13,620 nucleotides of DNA from an uncultured Oscillospiraceae bacterium (GTDB lineage Bacteria > Bacillota > Clostridia > Oscillospirales > Oscillospiraceae), in assembly GCA_948616425.1 (NCBI GenBank), contig CAPGBJ010000076.1:1-13620 (forward strand), read 5' to 3'. This document shows, one piece after another, positions 11,987 to 13,620 of the stretch; position 1 is the stretch's first letter; each line of letters begins with the position of its first letter. Under the pieces are notes generated by a model, which saw only the letters and a list, made by a program, of their open reading frames with translations, made no database searches and was not told the origin of the DNA. A program made the translations under genes and the position numbers.

Positions 11987-13525
11987 ATGTATCGTTTTAT
12001 TCCCAGCGGGGTCTGTTGCAAAGAGATTACTTACGATATTGTGGATGGAAGAGTATATAACATCCACTTTGAGGGCGGTTGCAACGGCAACGGAAAAGGT
12101 ATCGCTATCTTGGCAGAAGGGCATACTCCGGAGGAACTGATTTCCATGCTGAAGGATGTCCAATGCAAAGACAGAGGAACTTCATGTCCGGCACAGCTGG
12201 CAAGGTCTCTGCAAGAAGCAAGAGACATCTCGGCGGAAAAAACACAAGCGGTTTTGGATACGGCGGTCTACCAAACATATGTGCGCATCTTGCGGGAGGA
12301 GCTTGTCCCCGCAATGGGATGTACAGAACCCATCGCCATTGCATATTGCGCGGCCAAAGCCAGGCAGGTACTGGGTTGCCTCCCAGATCGGATTGATATG
12401 GAGGTAAGCGGAAATATCATCAAAAATGTGAAGAGTGTAGTTGTGCCCCACACTGGAGGAAGGCGTGGGATGAAAGCGGCTGTGGCGGCTGGTGTCGTCG
12501 CTGGAGACCCCGATTGTGAGCTAGAGGTCATCTCCAATGTCTCAGATGAACAGATCAAGGAGATGGAAACGTACCTCCAAACGGCACAGATCAATATTTG
12601 TCCTGCGGATTCTGACCTGGTATTAGACATATGTATCACAGCCTTTCACGGGCAGAGCCGCGTGACCGTTCGCATTGTGAATCACCACACAGGAATTGTT
12701 TTGATTGAAAAGGATGGGCAGGTACTGTTTGAAGCTCCCATTCAGGACGATGGACAGCAGTCCCCTGATTTTGATTTGCTCACAGTCGAAGGAATTTTTA
12801 ATTTCGTGAACACACTCAAGGTTGATGATGTGCGACCGATCTTAGATCGACAGATTGCATATAACAGCGCCATTGCCGAAGAGGGTCTCCGTGGAGATTA
12901 TGGTGCCAGTGTGGGGAAGAACCTTTTAAAGATGAACGGCTCTGATGTGCGTACACGCGCCCGCGCAATGGCCGCGGCGGGCTCAGATGCTCGGATGAAC
13001 GGATGTGAGCTCCCGGTCGTCATCAATTCCGGAAGCGGGAACCAGGGAATGACTGTGTCGCTTCCTGTGTTGGAGTATGCAAAGGAGTTGAACTGCGACC
13101 AGGATATGACTTACCGGGCGCTGACCTTGTCTAACCTGGTGGCGCTTCATTTGAAAAGCGGCATTGGCAGACTGTCGGCTTACTGTGGAGCGATTAGTGC
13201 AGGCGTAGCTGCCGGAGCGGCTATTTGTTACCTAAAGGGTGGGGACTTAGAGGCTATTTCACATACTATTGTTAACGCACTTGCGATATCGTCCGGTGTG
13301 ATCTGCGACGGCGCAAAGGCGAGCTGCGCAGCGAAGATTTCTTTGGCTGTGGACACAGGCATCTTTGGATATGAACTGTATCAGAACGGAAGACAATTTT
13401 ATTCAGGAGATGGAATTGTGTCAAAAGGTGTTGAAAACACCATCCAAAATGTCAATATACTTGGCAAAGAGGGGATGCGGCAGACCGACAAGACGATTAT
13501 CAAAATCATGGCCAGCGGAGACTAG
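11987..13525 (+). CDS. TSCPD domain fused to iron-sulfur L-cysteine desulfidase (CyuA/UPF0597 family)
   Basis: The 512-residue product joins two units. Residues 1-78 form a TIGR03905-type TSCPD domain with its four conserved cysteines: C10 (GVC), C32 (GGCNGN), C60 and C67 (GTSCP). From about 95 onward it is a UPF0597/CyuA-type enzyme, related to the alpha subunit of iron-sulfur serine dehydratase, with GCTEP (C112) and CDGAKASC (C440, C447), likely ligands of a [4Fe-4S] cluster. Family members degrade L-cysteine to pyruvate, ammonia and sulfide, with some acting on serine-like substrates. AAGGAG (11973-11978) is 8 nt before the ATG at 11987. Base composition looks lower in GC than the adjacent glycosyltransferase gene, hinting at a different origin. 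The TSCPD part may deliver metal or sense thiols; its role is not known. Confidence 0.88.
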   Translation: MYRFIPSGVCCKEITYDIVDGRVYNIHFEGGCNGNGKGIAILAEGHTPEELISMLKDVQCKDRGTSCPAQLARSLQEARDISAEKTQAVLDTAVYQTYVRILREELVPAMGCTEPIAIAYCAAKARQVLGCLPDRIDMEVSGNIIKNVKSVVVPHTGGRRGMKAAVAAGVVAGDPDCELEVISNVSDEQIKEMETYLQTAQINICPADSDLVLDICITAFHGQSRVTVRIVNHHTGIVLIEKDGQVLFEAPIQDDGQQSPDFDLLTVEGIFNFVNTLKVDDVRPILDRQIAYNSAIAEEGLRGDYGASVGKNLLKMNGSDVRTRARAMAAAGSDARMNGCELPVVINSGSGNQGMTVSLPVLEYAKELNCDQDMTYRALTLSNLVALHLKSGIGRLSAYCGAISAGVAAGAAICYLKGGDLEAISHTIVNALAISSGVICDGAKASCAAKISLAVDTGIFGYELYQNGRQFYSGDGIVSKGVENTIQNVNILGKEGMRQTDKTIIKIMASGD

Positions 13526-13620
13526 TCGCTGTTTGAAACATGGAACGATGCACAGTGGCGAAGGATTTTTCTGCCAGACAAGCACAATTTTTCCCAGGAA
13601 TACTGGATGTATTGCAAGAA
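13520..13620. repeat. 101-bp direct repeat, copy B (runs off the window)
   Basis: It begins at the last codon of the desulfidase gene and matches 10114-10214 without gaps; the last stretch through CTGGATGTATTGCAAGAA is identical. The ribosome-like GGAGG of copy A is GGAAC here, and the ATG at 10149 corresponds to GTG at 13555. The remainder is outside the window. Confidence 0.85.

Overview
The window looks like chromosome from a fairly GC-rich, spore-forming Clostridia species, probably an Oscillospiraceae-type gut anaerobe. This placement is inferred from Firmicutes-style ribosome binding sites, a phosphofructokinase of the ATP type, a Crp/ferredoxin/thioredoxin redox cluster, collagen-like spore-surface proteins and small phage-type holins. 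No taxonomic marker in the window settles it.

Layout. 1-429: tRNA-Asp(GTC) and tRNA-Val(TAC) on the minus strand share a near-perfect promoter, divergent from the pfkA promoter. 430-1440: pfkA, ended by a bidirectional terminator. 1585-5266: a redox regulon. A Crp-family regulator (plus strand) sits between a minus-strand ferredoxin/NapH-like pair and a minus-strand trxA plus CoA-disulfide-reductase/rhodanese operon. Both minus-strand promoters carry the same operator in the same place relative to the -10 box, so the regulator probably activates both. 5475-6227: a metallophosphoesterase. 6235-7094: two phage-type small membrane proteins (minus strand), flanked by two directly repeated structured elements of about 100 nt.

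7097-11458 is the most unusual part. Three paralogues share a roughly 55-residue N-terminal domain. Two are collagen-like proteins with a C-terminal jelly-roll-like domain (plus strand). The third, transcribed divergently, has a proline-rich stalk in place of the collagen and a cysteine-rich C-terminal domain. The divergent genes are separated by a perfectly symmetric promoter pair: a 14-bp palindrome supplies both -35 elements, and exact sigma-K-type -10 boxes lie at equal distances on each side. A TPR-bearing family-2 glycosyltransferase follows the collagen genes. I read this as a spore-surface (exosporium) filament locus with its glycosyltransferase, expressed late in the mother cell.

11459-13620: a 528-bp gene-poor stretch with a nested hairpin and a strong terminator, then a gene that fuses a four-cysteine TSCPD domain to an iron-sulfur cysteine desulfidase (CyuA/UPF0597 family). 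A 101-bp sequence just after the second collagen gene recurs just after the desulfidase gene at the window edge, bracketing about 3.4 kb.
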